Source of the DNA: Roseomonas marmotae | GTDB lineage: Bacteria; Pseudomonadota; Alphaproteobacteria; Acetobacterales; Acetobacteraceae | Direction of reading: 5' to 3' | DNA length: 64,000 bases | NCBI RefSeq assembly: GCF_017654485.1 | Contig: NZ_CP061091.1 | Coordinates: 691,001 to 755,000 of the forward strand | Shown here: positions 1 through 9,224 of the stretch, in pieces | Layout of the letters: each line of letters starts with the position of its first letter | Numbering within the stretch: the first letter of the stretch is position 1 | Made by a program: the position numbers and the translations under genes | Notes under the pieces: model-generated | What the model was told of the DNA's origin: nothing | Database searches by the model: none | The model's input: the letters and a program-made list of their open reading frames with translations, nothing else

Positions 1-21
1 TTCGCGGATGCGGATGACCAT
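1..21 (-). CDS. start of a downstream gene, cut by the window edge
   Basis: An ATG at 19-21 on the minus strand opens a frame reading M-V-I-R-I-R-E before the window ends. It lies 11 bases after the stop of the oxidase subunit I/III gene in the same direction, so it is probably the next gene of that operon. Seven codons are too few to name it. Confidence 0.35.
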
Positions 22-32
22 GGCGCTCTACC

Positions 33-2558
33 TCAGGCCAGCAGGGGGAAGAGGGTGACGACGGCCAGCGTGACGGCGCCGGTGATGGCGGCGAAATGCC
101 AGTAGAGCACGACATTCTGGATATCGATGTCCCAGCGCGTCGTCAGCTTGCCCGCCAGGCTGCGGGCCATGCAGTAGGACTGCATCAGCACGCCCACCGC
201 CAGATGCAGCGCCGCCCAGCCCAGCAGGACCCAGACGGCGGCGGGATAGACATGCGCCTGCGGGTCCAGCCCGGCCTGCCAGGGAGCCCAGAGCATGGCG
301 CCGCCGCTGCCCAGCCCCGCCAGGGCCGCCAGCAGGAGCCCGAGGCGCAGCCCCGCTGCGCTGCCGGCCGTGTTTCGCGCCCTCGCCCAGAGCATGGCGC
401 CCCAGGCCAGCGCCAGCAGCAGGAAGGCCAGGGCCGGCCAGAGCAGCCCCGGCCCCTGCGCCACCCCGTCCGGCCCCAGGGGCGGGAAGGGGTCGTGGAT
501 GGTCCAGTAGTAGAAGTAGCTGAAGACCAGGCTGGCGAAGGCCGTCATGTCGCCGAACATGGTGATGAACATCGCCCACCAGCCGACGGACTGCGGGCCT
601 GAGACATAGAGCGGCAGGAAGAGGCCGTGGCCCACATCCTTCGCCGCCTTCTCCGGGATCAGGGCGGTGCCCCGCCAGAGCCAGACCATGATGGAGAAGA
701 TGCCCGCCAGCCCCACCGCCAGCGCGGACCAGTAGAGATGGAAGGTGGTGGCGATGAAACTGCCGCCGATCAGCACCGCGCTGATCATCGGCATGAAGCT
801 GTTGCCCGGGACGCGCAGGCACTGGATGGGGCGGCTGTCCAGCACCGAGGTCACCATGGTCTCGCGCTTGCCTTCCTCGGCATCGGCCAGGTACCAGCGG
901 CCTTCATCCACCTCGCGCGGCAGGTCAGGCTGGTCCCAGAGCGGATAGCGGGAGGCGACCTCCGGCACGCTGCGTACGCCGTATTCGGGGCCGGGCAGGG
1001 CGTTCAGCCATTCCAGCGTGCCGGCGTTCCAGGGGTTGCGCGGCGCCTGCTGCCGCCGGCGCAGGCCGAAGAGCAGATCCCAGGCGAAGAGCGCGACGCC
1101 GGCAGCGAAGATGAAGGCGCCGAGGGTGGAGGCCAGGTTCAGCCAGTTCCAGCCGATATCGGCGGGGTAGGTGAAGACGCGGCGCGGCATGCCGCGCATG
1201 CCCGTGAAATGCATGGGCATGAAGCCGATGTTGAAGCCGGCGAACATCAGCCAGAAGACCCAGCGCCCGAGACGGTCGGAGAGCTTCTTTCCCGTCACCA
1301 GCGGCACGTAGTAGTAGGCCCCGGCGATCAGCGGCATCAGCATGCCACCGATCAGCACGTAGTGCAGATGCGCCACCACGAAATAGGTGTCATGCGCCTG
1401 CCAGTCGAAGGGCGCGATGGCCACCATCACGCCCGTCAGCCCGCCGATGACGAAGACGGCCAGAGAGCCCGCGGCGAAGAGCATGGGCGTGGAGAAGACC
1501 ACCCGCCCCGCCAGCATGGTGGCGATGAAGACGAAGATCTGCACGCCCGTCGGGATGACCACGGCTTCCGAGGCCGCCGAGAAGAAGCCGAGCGAGATGG
1601 CGGGCAGGCCGGTGGTGAACATGTGGTGGACCCACAGCCCGAAGCTGAGGAAGCCCGTGCCCACGGCGGCCAGCACGATCCAGGAATAGCCGATGATCGG
1701 GCGCCGGGCGAAGGTCGGCACCAGCATGGCCATCAGCGCGATGGAGGGGAGGAAGACGATGTAGACCTCCGGGTGCCCGAAGATCCAGAAGAGGTGCTGC
1801 CAGAGCAGCGGGTCGCCGCCGCGCGCGGGGTCGAAGAAGGGCCAGCCCGCCAGCCGCTCCAGCTCGAAGAGGATGTCCCCGGCGATCAGCGGCGGGAAGG
1901 CGAAGAGGATCATTCCGCCGACGATCAGCACATACCAGCAATAGAGCGGCATGGTGTTGATGCGCATGCCCGGCGGCCGGCATTTCAGCACGCCGACGAT
2001 CAGCTCCACCGCCGCGGCGATCGAGGCGACCTCGATGAAGGAGAGGCCGAGCAGCCAGATATCCGCGCCGATGCCCGAGAGCTTCGGGTCGGTGGTGAGC
2101 GGCGGATACATGAACCAGCCGGCATCCGGCGCCGCGTTGAAGAAGATCGAGCCGCAGACGAAGACGCCGCCGATCAGGAAGCACCAGTAGCCGAAGGCCG
2201 AGAGCCGCGGGAAGGGCAGGTCGCGCGCCGCCAGCATGGTGGGCAGCAGCAGGATGGCCACCGCCTCGAAGATCGGCACGGCGAAGAGGAACATCATCGC
2301 CGTGCCGTGCAGCGTGAAGAGCTGGTTGTAGAGCGAGGCCGAGACGAAGCTGTTCTCCGGCAGCGCCAGCTGCGTGCGGACCAGAAGCGCCAGGACGCCG
2401 GCGAAGAGGAAGAAGCCGAAGGAGGTGAGGGTGTACCAGCGCCCGACCTCGGTATTGTTGACCGCCGACCAGTAGCGCCAGCCCGGCGGCGAGAGCCAGA
2501 CCCGCTTCAGCCGCTCTTCCTGCTCCCGGCGCAGGGTTTCCTCATCCTTACGGCTCAT
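33..2558 (-). CDS. ctaD: cytochrome c oxidase subunit I/III fusion
   Basis: This 841-residue integral membrane protein is the catalytic subunit of a heme-copper oxidase that reduces O2 to water and pumps protons. The first ~520 residues are subunit I. The motif FGHPEVY carries the Tyr and Glu typical of A1-type oxidases, HHMFTTG supplies the CuB histidines, and HDTYFVVAHLHYV supplies the heme ligands. A short linker leads into a subunit III domain (from about residue 560), which is usually a separate ctaE gene. The gene starts inside the stop of ctaC (ATGA overlap), so the two are translationally coupled. The family and fusion are clear; the exact type name (caa3 or CoxMN-like) is inferred. 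Confidence 0.95.
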   Translation of the reverse strand: MSRKDEETLRREQEERLKRVWLSPPGWRYWSAVNNTEVGRWYTLTSFGFFLFAGVLALLVRTQLALPENSFVSASLYNQLFTLHGTAMMFLFAVPIFEAVAILLLPTMLAARDLPFPRLSAFGYWCFLIGGVFVCGSIFFNAAPDAGWFMYPPLTTDPKLSGIGADIWLLGLSFIEVASIAAAVELIVGVLKCRPPGMRINTMPLYCWYVLIVGGMILFAFPPLIAGDILFELERLAGWPFFDPARGGDPLLWQHLFWIFGHPEVYIVFLPSIALMAMLVPTFARRPIIGYSWIVLAAVGTGFLSFGLWVHHMFTTGLPAISLGFFSAASEAVVIPTGVQIFVFIATMLAGRVVFSTPMLFAAGSLAVFVIGGLTGVMVAIAPFDWQAHDTYFVVAHLHYVLIGGMLMPLIAGAYYYVPLVTGKKLSDRLGRWVFWLMFAGFNIGFMPMHFTGMRGMPRRVFTYPADIGWNWLNLASTLGAFIFAAGVALFAWDLLFGLRRRQQAPRNPWNAGTLEWLNALPGPEYGVRSVPEVASRYPLWDQPDLPREVDEGRWYLADAEEGKRETMVTSVLDSRPIQCLRVPGNSFMPMISAVLIGGSFIATTFHLYWSALAVGLAGIFSIMVWLWRGTALIPEKAAKDVGHGLFLPLYVSGPQSVGWWAMFITMFGDMTAFASLVFSYFYYWTIHDPFPPLGPDGVAQGPGLLWPALAFLLLALAWGAMLWARARNTAGSAAGLRLGLLLAALAGLGSGGAMLWAPWQAGLDPQAHVYPAAVWVLLGWAALHLAVGVLMQSYCMARSLAGKLTTRWDIDIQNVVLYWHFAAITGAVTLAVVTLFPLLA

Positions 2559-3523
2559 CGCAGCGATCCCAGCCAGGCCGCAATGGCGGCGCTTTCCGCC
2601 GCCGGCAGCATATCGAAGGAGGGCATGCGCGCGGCGGGCTTCACCTCGCGTGCATGGCGGATGAAACGGTCGATATTCTCCGCCGTGTTCGGCAGGATGC
2701 CGGCGGCGATGCTGGGCCGCGCGCCCAGATGCGTCAGGTCCGGCCCGATGCGCCCGGAGGCCTCCGTGCCGCGCACGGTGTGGCAGGCGCCGCAGCCGCG
2801 CGCGAGGAAGAGCGCCGCGCCGTCATTCATCGGCGGAGTGGCGGCACTGGCCTGGCGCGCCGCCCAGGCCTCGAAATCAACCGGCTCCATCACTTCGACA
2901 TCGAAGGCCATCAGCGCGTGGGAGGCGCCGCAGAATTCGGCGCAGACGCCCCGGAAGCGGCCGGTGCGCCGGGGTTCCAGCACCAGGCGGTTGGTCGTGC
3001 CGGGGATGAGGTCCATCTTGCCGCCCAGCGCCGGGATCCAGAAGGAATGGATGACATCCTGCGCCGTCAGCAGGAATTCGGTGCGGCTGCCCAGCGGCAG
3101 GCGGACATCGTTGGCAGTGTCGAAGCGCCGGCCGTCCGGCAGCTCGTAGCGCAGCCGCCACCAGAACTGCTCGCCCTGCACGGCGATCCGCAGTCCCTCG
3201 CCCGGGGCGCGCAGCTCCGGCATCATGCGCAGGCCGAAGACAAGCAGCACCGCCAGCAGCAGCGTCGGCAGCACGGCGCCGCAGGCCAGGATCAGCCGTG
3301 CCGCGCGCCGGGCGGGCCAGGGCCGGCCGCCGCGCTGCGTGGCATAGAGCGCGAGCCCGACCACCAGCAGCCAGATCACCCCGCCGGCCGCCGTCATCCA
3401 CCAGAAGAGCCGTGCCACGGCCTCGGCTTCATACCCCGACGGATCGAGCGCCGACTGCCGGCCGCTGCAGCCCGCCAGCAGCAGCGGAAGCAAGAGCCAC
3501 GCCGCCTTGTCCTGCTTCAACAC
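2555..3523 (-). CDS. ctaC: cytochrome c oxidase subunit II with C-terminal cytochrome c domain
   Basis: This 322-residue protein is the electron-entry subunit of the oxidase. It begins with a lipoprotein signal (LAGC, Cys19), followed by two transmembrane helices and a periplasmic cupredoxin domain. The CuA site is visible as CAEFCGASHALM. A C-terminal cytochrome c domain carries a CGACH heme site with a likely Met ligand in ARMPSF. The extra heme domain marks a caa3-type subunit II that can take electrons without a separate soluble cytochrome. It overlaps the subunit I/III gene by 4 bases. Upstream, a 105-base gap separates it from the divergent DUF983 gene. Confidence 0.94.
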   Translation of the reverse strand: MLKQDKAAWLLLPLLLAGCSGRQSALDPSGYEAEAVARLFWWMTAAGGVIWLLVVGLALYATQRGGRPWPARRAARLILACGAVLPTLLLAVLLVFGLRMMPELRAPGEGLRIAVQGEQFWWRLRYELPDGRRFDTANDVRLPLGSRTEFLLTAQDVIHSFWIPALGGKMDLIPGTTNRLVLEPRRTGRFRGVCAEFCGASHALMAFDVEVMEPVDFEAWAARQASAATPPMNDGAALFLARGCGACHTVRGTEASGRIGPDLTHLGARPSIAAGILPNTAENIDRFIRHAREVKPAARMPSFDMLPAAESAAIAAWLGSLR

Positions 3524-3628
3524 CTTCCCCCGGCCTCTGCCGCGGCAACGCGGGCATTTCTGTCAGGTTTCAGGAAATTTACTCTCCGCTTCCGCCCCTT
3601 CCGCGTTGCACAGGCGAGGAAGAGAATC

Positions 3629-4030
3629 ATGGCCGAAGACACCGAGCACCGACTGCCGCCAGGAGAGACCCCGTTCAGCCTGGGCATCCGCGGCCGCTGC
3701 CCCCGCTGCGGGCAGGGGCATATCTTCGCCGGCTTCCTGCGCCTGGCGAAGCGCTGCGAGGTCTGCGGGCTGGACATGTCCTTCGCCGACCCCGCCGACG
3801 GGCCGGCCTTCTTCGTCATGTCGATCGTGGCGGTGCCCGTGACGATCTTCGCCATCTGGCTGGAGCTGGGATATGAGCCGCCCTTCTGGGTGCATCTGCT
3901 GACCACCTTTCCGCTGCTGATCGTCAGCTCGATGCTGCTGTTGCGGCCCTTCAAGGGCTGGCTGGTCTGCTCGCAATACATCAACAAGGCCGAGGAAGGG
4001 CGCTTCGGCACGCGCACCCCGGAAGCCTGA
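3629..4030 (+). CDS. DUF983 family membrane protein
   Basis: This 133-residue protein has an N-terminal zinc-ribbon pattern (CPRCGQG, then CEVCG about 25 residues on) and two predicted hydrophobic helices, the DUF983 layout. DUF983 genes are often found beside cytochrome oxidase genes, and this one is divergent from ctaC, so a role in oxidase biogenesis is a reasonable inference without direct proof. I chose the ATG at 3629. The same frame stays open far upstream, but that stretch lies antisense to ctaC and is not coding. Confidence 0.85.
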   Translation: MAEDTEHRLPPGETPFSLGIRGRCPRCGQGHIFAGFLRLAKRCEVCGLDMSFADPADGPAFFVMSIVAVPVTIFAIWLELGYEPPFWVHLLTTFPLLIVSSMLLLRPFKGWLVCSQYINKAEEGRFGTRTPEA

Positions 4031-4080
4031 CAGCAAGGCGGGGACTGGCATCTTGCCGCGCCCTGTGCCATCCGCGCGCC

Positions 4081-4773
4081 ATGGAACAGCCTCCGGAATA
4101 CTGGCAGCACTACGAGGCGGAGCCGCTGCCGGCACCCTTCACCACCGCCGCCACGGCCCGCATGCCGGATGGGCGCTGGCTGCGCCTGCCGCTGCGCGAT
4201 TACGGCGCCATCGCCGTGACCGGCTTCATCGCCAACCAGGCCTCCTTCGCCGTGCTGCGGCCGGTCCATGCCTGGATGGCGGCGGCGGCGCGGGATTTCG
4301 GGGCCGAGGTGGTGGTGGGGTTGCCGACGCTCGGCCATGTCTTCGGCGGGCCGGTGGCCGAGGCGCTGGGGCACCCCAACTGGGTCGCGCCCGGCTATTC
4401 CCGCAAGAAGTGGTACGAGGAGGCGCTCTCCGTGCCCACCGCATCCTCGACCGCGCCGGATGCGCGGCGGATGTGGCTGGACCCCCGGCTGCTGGGGCGG
4501 CTGCGGGGCCGGCGCGTGCTGCTGGTAGATGACGTGATCAGCACCGGCTCCTCCTCCCTCGCGGGGCTGGCGCTGCTGGAGAAGGCGGGCGTGCGGCCGG
4601 TCGGGCTTTGCGTCGCCATGGCGCAGGGGGACCGCTGGCGCGCCACCTGGCCGGAGGACGTGCCGGTGGCCGCCGCCTTCGCCACGCCCCTCTACCGCCG
4701 CCAGGAAGGCGGATGGATGCCCGATGAGGCCAGCCGGCCCCAGGTGCGGCTGCCGGTGGAGGAGACGGTCTGA
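4081..4773 (+). CDS. phosphoribosyltransferase-family protein
   Basis: This 230-residue protein carries the PRPP-binding motif VLLVDDVISTGSS near residues 144-156, preceded by the expected beta-alpha scaffold. That makes it a type I phosphoribosyltransferase fold (the adenine PRTase/ComF-like superfamily). The substrate cannot be read from the sequence. Its stop shares bases with the next start (TGATG), so it is coupled to the DUF423 gene and then to a methyltransferase. This suggests a three-gene unit. Confidence 0.8.
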   Translation: MEQPPEYWQHYEAEPLPAPFTTAATARMPDGRWLRLPLRDYGAIAVTGFIANQASFAVLRPVHAWMAAAARDFGAEVVVGLPTLGHVFGGPVAEALGHPNWVAPGYSRKKWYEEALSVPTASSTAPDARRMWLDPRLLGRLRGRRVLLVDDVISTGSSSLAGLALLEKAGVRPVGLCVAMAQGDRWRATWPEDVPVAAAFATPLYRRQEGGWMPDEASRPQVRLPVEETV

Positions 4774-5129
4774 TGGCGCGTCTGTGGCTGGTTCTGGGGG
4801 CGCTCTCGGGCGGCGTGGCGGTCGGGCTCTCGGCCTGGGCGGCACATGGGCTGGCGCCCGAGCAGGCGGCGCTGGCGGCCAGTGCGCTGACCATGCAGGG
4901 CTGGCACGCCCTGGCCCTGCTGGCGGTCGGCCTGCTGGCGGAGCGGCGCGGGGGCTGGGCGGTGCATCTGGCCGGCGGCGGTTTCGTCCTGGGCGCGCTC
5001 TGCTTCTGCGGCGCGGTATGGTGGCGGGCGCTGACCGGCGGCTCGCTGGGTGGCGTGGCGCCTTTCGGGGGAACCCTACTGATGCTGGCCTGGCTGATGC
5101 TGGCTCTGGCAGCGGGGCGCCGGGCATGA
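4773..5129 (+). CDS. DUF423 family small membrane protein
   Basis: This 118-residue protein is almost entirely hydrophobic, with four predicted helices and the family features GALSGGVAVGLSAWAAHGL at the N-terminus and a Gly/Phe-rich last helix pair. DUF423 proteins (YwdK/YgdD-like) are inner-membrane proteins of unknown function. The gene overlaps both neighbours by 1-4 bases. Confidence 0.85.
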   Translation: MARLWLVLGALSGGVAVGLSAWAAHGLAPEQAALAASALTMQGWHALALLAVGLLAERRGGWAVHLAGGGFVLGALCFCGAVWWRALTGGSLGGVAPFGGTLLMLAWLMLALAAGRRA

Positions 5130-6052
5130 CGCCGCGCAGCGCCTATCTCGCCGCCGAGGGTTTCGAGCGGGAACTGGAAGAAGAACTGCGCCGCGCCGGC
5201 GTCGCCATCGCCGCCTGGCACGGGCTGCTGGCGCTGTCGGAGGCGCCGCCGGTGCCCGCCGCCTGGGCGCTGGATGTCTGGACCGACCCGCGCGAGATGC
5301 CGGTGGCGTCCATCAAATCCGCCGCCACGGCGCTGCGGGGCATCCAGCGCAACTGGTCGCTCTACGCCGCAGCCTTCCACCGCCGCGCCGCGCTGATCGA
5401 GGCGGCGCTGCCGCCGGTCAAGGCGCGCCCGCTGCATTTCCCGGAAGCGGCGCCCACCGGCCATCTGGGCGCCTGGACGCTGCTGGCGCCCGACATGATG
5501 CTGGCCAGCCCCACCAAGACCAGTCCCTTCGTCAATGGTGCCGTGCGCTTCGAGGAAGACCGCGAGGGCCCGCCCTCCCGCGCCTATCTGAAGCTGTGGG
5601 AGGCGCTGACGCGCATCGGGCGCTGGCCGGGGCCGGGCGAGACGGTGCTGGACCTCGGCGCCGCGCCGGGGGGCTGGACCTGGGCGCTGGCGCAGCTGGG
5701 CTGCGAGGTGGTGGCGGTGGACAAGGCGCAGATGGACCCCGGCGTGGCCGCGCTGCCCAATGTCACCATCCGCACCGAAAGCGCCTTCGGGCTGGAGCCG
5801 GAGAAGCAGCCGGCGGTGGATTGGCTGTTCAGCGACATCATCTGCTATCCGGCCCGGCTGCTGGGGCTGGTGCAGCGCTGGATGGAGGCGGGGCGGGCGC
5901 GCAATTTCGTCTGCACCCTGAAGTTCCAGGGTGAGACCGACCACGATACCGCCGCCGCCTTCGCGGCGATCCCGGGCGCGCAGGTCTTCCACGGCGCGCA
6001 TAACAAGCACGAGCTGATGTTCTGCCTGCTGCGCGACGACCCCGCCGCATAG
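5126..6052 (+). CDS. SAM-dependent methyltransferase, RlmM/FtsJ-like
   Basis: This 308-residue protein has a C-terminal Rossmann methyltransferase domain with the SAM motif LDLGAAPGGWTWAL (about residues 174-187), followed by VVAVDKAQMDP and a lysine in CTLKFQGE. This is the K-D-K-type pattern of RrmJ/FtsJ enzymes. The N-terminal half resembles the RNA-recognition part of RlmM, the 23S rRNA C2498 2'-O-methyltransferase. The start at 5126 overlaps the DUF423 stop (ATGA). The target RNA is inferred from family resemblance only. Confidence 0.82.
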   Translation: MTPRSAYLAAEGFERELEEELRRAGVAIAAWHGLLALSEAPPVPAAWALDVWTDPREMPVASIKSAATALRGIQRNWSLYAAAFHRRAALIEAALPPVKARPLHFPEAAPTGHLGAWTLLAPDMMLASPTKTSPFVNGAVRFEEDREGPPSRAYLKLWEALTRIGRWPGPGETVLDLGAAPGGWTWALAQLGCEVVAVDKAQMDPGVAALPNVTIRTESAFGLEPEKQPAVDWLFSDIICYPARLLGLVQRWMEAGRARNFVCTLKFQGETDHDTAAAFAAIPGAQVFHGAHNKHELMFCLLRDDPAA

Positions 6053-6055
6053 CGA

Positions 6056-6086
6056 AAGGGCCGGCCCCCGAGGGGAGCCGGCCCTT
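6056..6086 (+). terminator. hairpin terminator after the methyltransferase gene
   Basis: A perfect 10-bp stem, AAGGGCCGGC paired with GCCGGCCCTT, encloses an 11-base loop. It starts 4 bases after the methyltransferase stop and lies between convergent genes, so it could serve both strands. There is no T-tract beyond the stem. Confidence 0.6.
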
Positions 6087-6130
6087 GCGGAACGGACTGG
6101 CCCGAGGGGCCAGCCGGTATTTCCCCGGCC

Positions 6131-6439
6131 CTAGCGGTTGGCCAGGAACTGGCCCTGGGCAGCCGGCAGATAGGCGACCCTGCCTTCGCCACCACCAACG
6201 AAGACCGGGATGCCGGCGGGCTGCTGGGCGAAGCTGGCGGTCAGATGCGCAATCCGCTGGCTTTCACCCTGGCCGCTCACCCGGACGGCGCCGCCGCCGA
6301 GGATATTGCCAGTATAGCCGGCGGGGTAATGCACCTCGAACTGCTCACCCTGGTTGACGACCTGCAGATCCTGAGCATGGGCGGCGCCGGCCAGGCCAGA
6401 GGCGAGCAGGGCGGCTGAGAGCATGGCAATGCGGAACAT
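6131..6439 (-). CDS. small exported protein of unknown function
   Basis: This 102-residue protein has a clear Sec signal peptide (MFRIAMLSAALLASGLAGAAHAQ) with an AxA cleavage site. The mature part is about 80 residues and Gly-rich. I chose the ATG at 6439 because GAGGA lies about 10 bases upstream and the signal peptide starts there; a longer frame to 6526 adds only charged, non-signal sequence. I do not recognise a domain. It is probably a single-gene unit with its promoter in the 260-base gap upstream. Confidence 0.7.
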   Translation of the reverse strand: MFRIAMLSAALLASGLAGAAHAQDLQVVNQGEQFEVHYPAGYTGNILGGGAVRVSGQGESQRIAHLTASFAQQPAGIPVFVGGGEGRVAYLPAAQGQFLANR

Positions 6440-6607
6440 GGAGAGATCCTCGTTTTGATGGAGAGGGAAGCCTGTCCGCTTCCGTTGGAGGACATCTACG
6501 CGTCCACCACGGGCTTTCCCAATCATACGAGGCGATGTCGGGTATCGGCCGGGACGATCATCGACAGGTCGTGAGCACGTCCTTGGAAGAGGATTTCCCC
6601 TTGGTCA

Positions 6608-6638
6608 TGAAAAAGGCCGGAGAATGCTCTCCGACCTC
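6608..6638 (-). terminator. rho-independent terminator of maeB
   Basis: On the minus strand GGTCGGAG and CTCCGGCC form an 8-bp stem (one G-U pair) with a 6-base loop, followed directly by a run of five T residues. It lies about 60 bases beyond the maeB stop. Confidence 0.75.
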
Positions 6639-6700
6639 CTTCACAGCGCTTTTCCTGCCGGTGGAACGCCCGGGGGGCATTCCGTCCATGACGGGCTGTT

Positions 6701-8992
6701 TCAGTCCTTCATCACCGCGCCATGCGCGGCGAAGCAGGCCATGTCCAGGATCTGGTTCACGCTGGCGCCCATGCTGGCGATCTGCACCGGCTGCTCAAGC
6801 CCGACCAGGATCGGGCCCATGGCGGTCGCGCTGGTCAGGCGCGGCACGGCCTTGGTCAGGATATGAGCGGCATGCAGCCCCGGCATCACCAGCACATTGG
6901 CCGGGCCGCTGAGGCGGCAGAAGGGGTAGAGGGCGCGCAGCTGCGGGTCCAGCGCCACATCGGCGCCCATCTCGCCATCATACTCGAAGTCCGCACCGCG
7001 GCCGTCCAGCAGCTTCACCGCCTCCCGCACCGGGCTGACAATGGTGCCGCCGGGCGCGCCGAAAGTGGAGAAGGAGAGGAAGGCCACGCGCGGCTCCAGC
7101 CCCATCCGGCGGGCGGCGGCGGCGGCACCCTTGGCGATCTGCGCCAGGGTCTCGGCATCCGGCCGCTCATGGATGGCGGTGTCGGCGATCAGCGTGGTGC
7201 CGGCGGTGCGGCTCAGCAGCACCGTCAGGCCGAACAGCGCCCGCCCGGGGATGGTGTCCACCGCCTTGTTCACGCCTTCCAGCGTGACGCTGAAGGAGCG
7301 GGTGACGCCGCTGACCATGGCATCCGCGTCGCCCATCGCCACCATGCAGGCGGCGAAGACATTGCGGTCCTGGTTGACCAGCCGCTGGCAGTCGCGGAAG
7401 AGCAGCCCGCTGCGCTGCTGCCGCGCATAGAGCCATTCGGCATAGCGCAGGTTGCTGCCGGACAGCCGGGCATTGTGGATCTCGATTCCATCCGGCAGCG
7501 GGATGCCGAGGGCCGCGACGGTTTCCCTGACCCTCTCCTCGCGTCCCACCAGCACCGGCGTGCCATAGCCGGCATTGCGGAAGGCGATGGCGGCACGGAT
7601 CACCTTCTCCTCCTCGCCCTCGGCGAAGACGACCTTCTGCGGATTGGCGCGCACGCGCTCCGTCACGGCTTCCAGCGCCGCCATGCCGACATCCAGCCGC
7701 GCCGCCAGGCCGCGCGCGTAGCGCTGCAGGTCCAGGATGGGCTTGCGGGCGACGCCGCTCTCCATCGCGGCCTTCGCGACCGCGGGGGAGACATGGGAGA
7801 TCAGGCGCGGGTCAAAGGCATGCGGGATGATGTACTCGGGGCCGAAGCGCAGGCCCGTACCGCCGCCGGCGCCCGCCACTTCCTCCGGCACATCCTCGCG
7901 CGCCAGCATCGCCAGCGCCTCGGCGGCGGCGATCTTCATGGTCTCGTTGATGGTGCTGGCGCGCACGTCCAGCGCGCCGCGGAAGATGAAGGGGAAGCCC
8001 AGGACATTGTTGACCTGGTTGGGATAGTCGGAGCGGCCGGTGGCCACGATGACGTCGGGCCGCACCGCGCGCGCCTCGTCCGGCGTGATCTCGGGGTCCG
8101 GATTGGCCATGGCGAAGATGATCGGGTTCTTCGCCATGCTGGCCACCATGGCGGGCGTGACCGCGCCCTTCACGGAGAGGCCGAAGAACGCGTCGGCACC
8201 TTCCAGCGCCTGGGCGAGCGTGCGGCGGTCGGTGGTGACGGCATGGGCCGACTTCCACTGGTTCATCCCCTCCGTGCGGCCGCGCCAGAGCACGCCCTTG
8301 GTGTCGCACATCAGGATGTTCTCGGGCCGTATGCCCATGGCCTTCACCAGCTCGGCGCAGGCGATGGCGGCGGAGCCCGCGCCATTGATGACGAGCCGGG
8401 TGTCCCGCAGCTCCCGCCCCGTCAGGTGGCAGGCATTGATCAGCCCGGCGGCCGCGACGATGGCGGTGCCGTGCTGGTCATCGTGGAAGACCGGGATGTC
8501 CATCAGCTCGCGCAGGCGCTGCTCGATGACGAAGCATTCCGGCGCCTTGATGTCCTCGAGATTGATGCCGCCGAAGGACGGGCCGAGGTAGCGGACGGAA
8601 TTGACGAAGGCATCGACATCCTCGGTGTCGATGCAGAGGTCGATGGAATCGACATCGGCGAAGCGCTTGAAGAGCGCGGCCTTGCCCTCCATCACCGGCT
8701 TGCCGGCGAGCGCACCCAGGTTGCCCAGGCCGAGCACGGCGGTGCCGTTCGAGATGACGGCGACCATGTTGCCCTTGGCCGTGTAGTCATAGGCCAGCGC
8801 GGGGTCGCGATGGATATGCAGGCAGGGCTCGGCGACGCCTGGCGAATAGGCGAGGCTGAGGTCGCGTGCTGTGGTCAGTGGCTTCGTGAGCCGGATTTCC
8901 AGCTTGCCGGGTTTTCCCTCGGCATGCAGGGCCAACGCCTCCTCGGCGGTGATGCGGGCAGTACGGGTATCCGTCGAGCGGGCGTCGTCCAT
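6701..8992 (-). CDS. maeB: NADP-dependent malic enzyme with phosphotransacetylase domain
   Basis: This 763-residue protein has an N-terminal malic enzyme (about residues 1-430) that converts malate to pyruvate, CO2 and NADPH. Visible motifs are SLAYSPGVAEPC, VISNGTAVLGLGN, the metal-site stretch VFHDDQHGTA and the nucleotide fold VINGAGSAAIACAEL. The C-terminal ~320 residues form a phosphate acetyl/butyryltransferase-like domain, probably regulatory as in other long MaeB proteins. Length and order match the family. It is flanked by its own terminator and a ~230-base upstream gap, so it appears monocistronic. Confidence 0.95.
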   Translation of the reverse strand: MDDARSTDTRTARITAEEALALHAEGKPGKLEIRLTKPLTTARDLSLAYSPGVAEPCLHIHRDPALAYDYTAKGNMVAVISNGTAVLGLGNLGALAGKPVMEGKAALFKRFADVDSIDLCIDTEDVDAFVNSVRYLGPSFGGINLEDIKAPECFVIEQRLRELMDIPVFHDDQHGTAIVAAAGLINACHLTGRELRDTRLVINGAGSAAIACAELVKAMGIRPENILMCDTKGVLWRGRTEGMNQWKSAHAVTTDRRTLAQALEGADAFFGLSVKGAVTPAMVASMAKNPIIFAMANPDPEITPDEARAVRPDVIVATGRSDYPNQVNNVLGFPFIFRGALDVRASTINETMKIAAAEALAMLAREDVPEEVAGAGGGTGLRFGPEYIIPHAFDPRLISHVSPAVAKAAMESGVARKPILDLQRYARGLAARLDVGMAALEAVTERVRANPQKVVFAEGEEEKVIRAAIAFRNAGYGTPVLVGREERVRETVAALGIPLPDGIEIHNARLSGSNLRYAEWLYARQQRSGLLFRDCQRLVNQDRNVFAACMVAMGDADAMVSGVTRSFSVTLEGVNKAVDTIPGRALFGLTVLLSRTAGTTLIADTAIHERPDAETLAQIAKGAAAAARRMGLEPRVAFLSFSTFGAPGGTIVSPVREAVKLLDGRGADFEYDGEMGADVALDPQLRALYPFCRLSGPANVLVMPGLHAAHILTKAVPRLTSATAMGPILVGLEQPVQIASMGASVNQILDMACFAAHGAVMKD

Positions 8993-9189
8993 GGACCTCT
9001 AACTTCTGACAGCGAAGACAAGGGGCTCATCATGAGCCGCCAGCTCTTCCACCGCTAGACAGCCGCTTCGCAGGTGCGGCATCGCGCGACGGCAGGGGAC
9101 GGGAATGCTGTCAGCCGGGAGAGGCGTGGGAAGCAGCGGGGAGGATGCCGGAGCGGCACCGGCCGCATGAGGCTCATCCCAGGCCAGAT

Positions 9190-9217
9190 GGCCCGTCCCC
9201 TCGCGAGGGGACGGGCC
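9190..9217 (-). terminator. strong hairpin after the FAS1 gene
   Basis: A perfect 28-base palindrome (GGCCCGTCCCCTCG and its complement) sits 7 bases beyond the FAS1 stop. It would form a very stable stem in the transcript. No T-tract follows, so it may protect the 3' end rather than terminate. Confidence 0.5.
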
Positions 9218-9224
9218 TGGGGGA

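Noticed and set aside
627..3149. 840-residue open frame on the plus strand
   Set aside because: It is antisense to the cytochrome oxidase genes, whose products are unmistakable.
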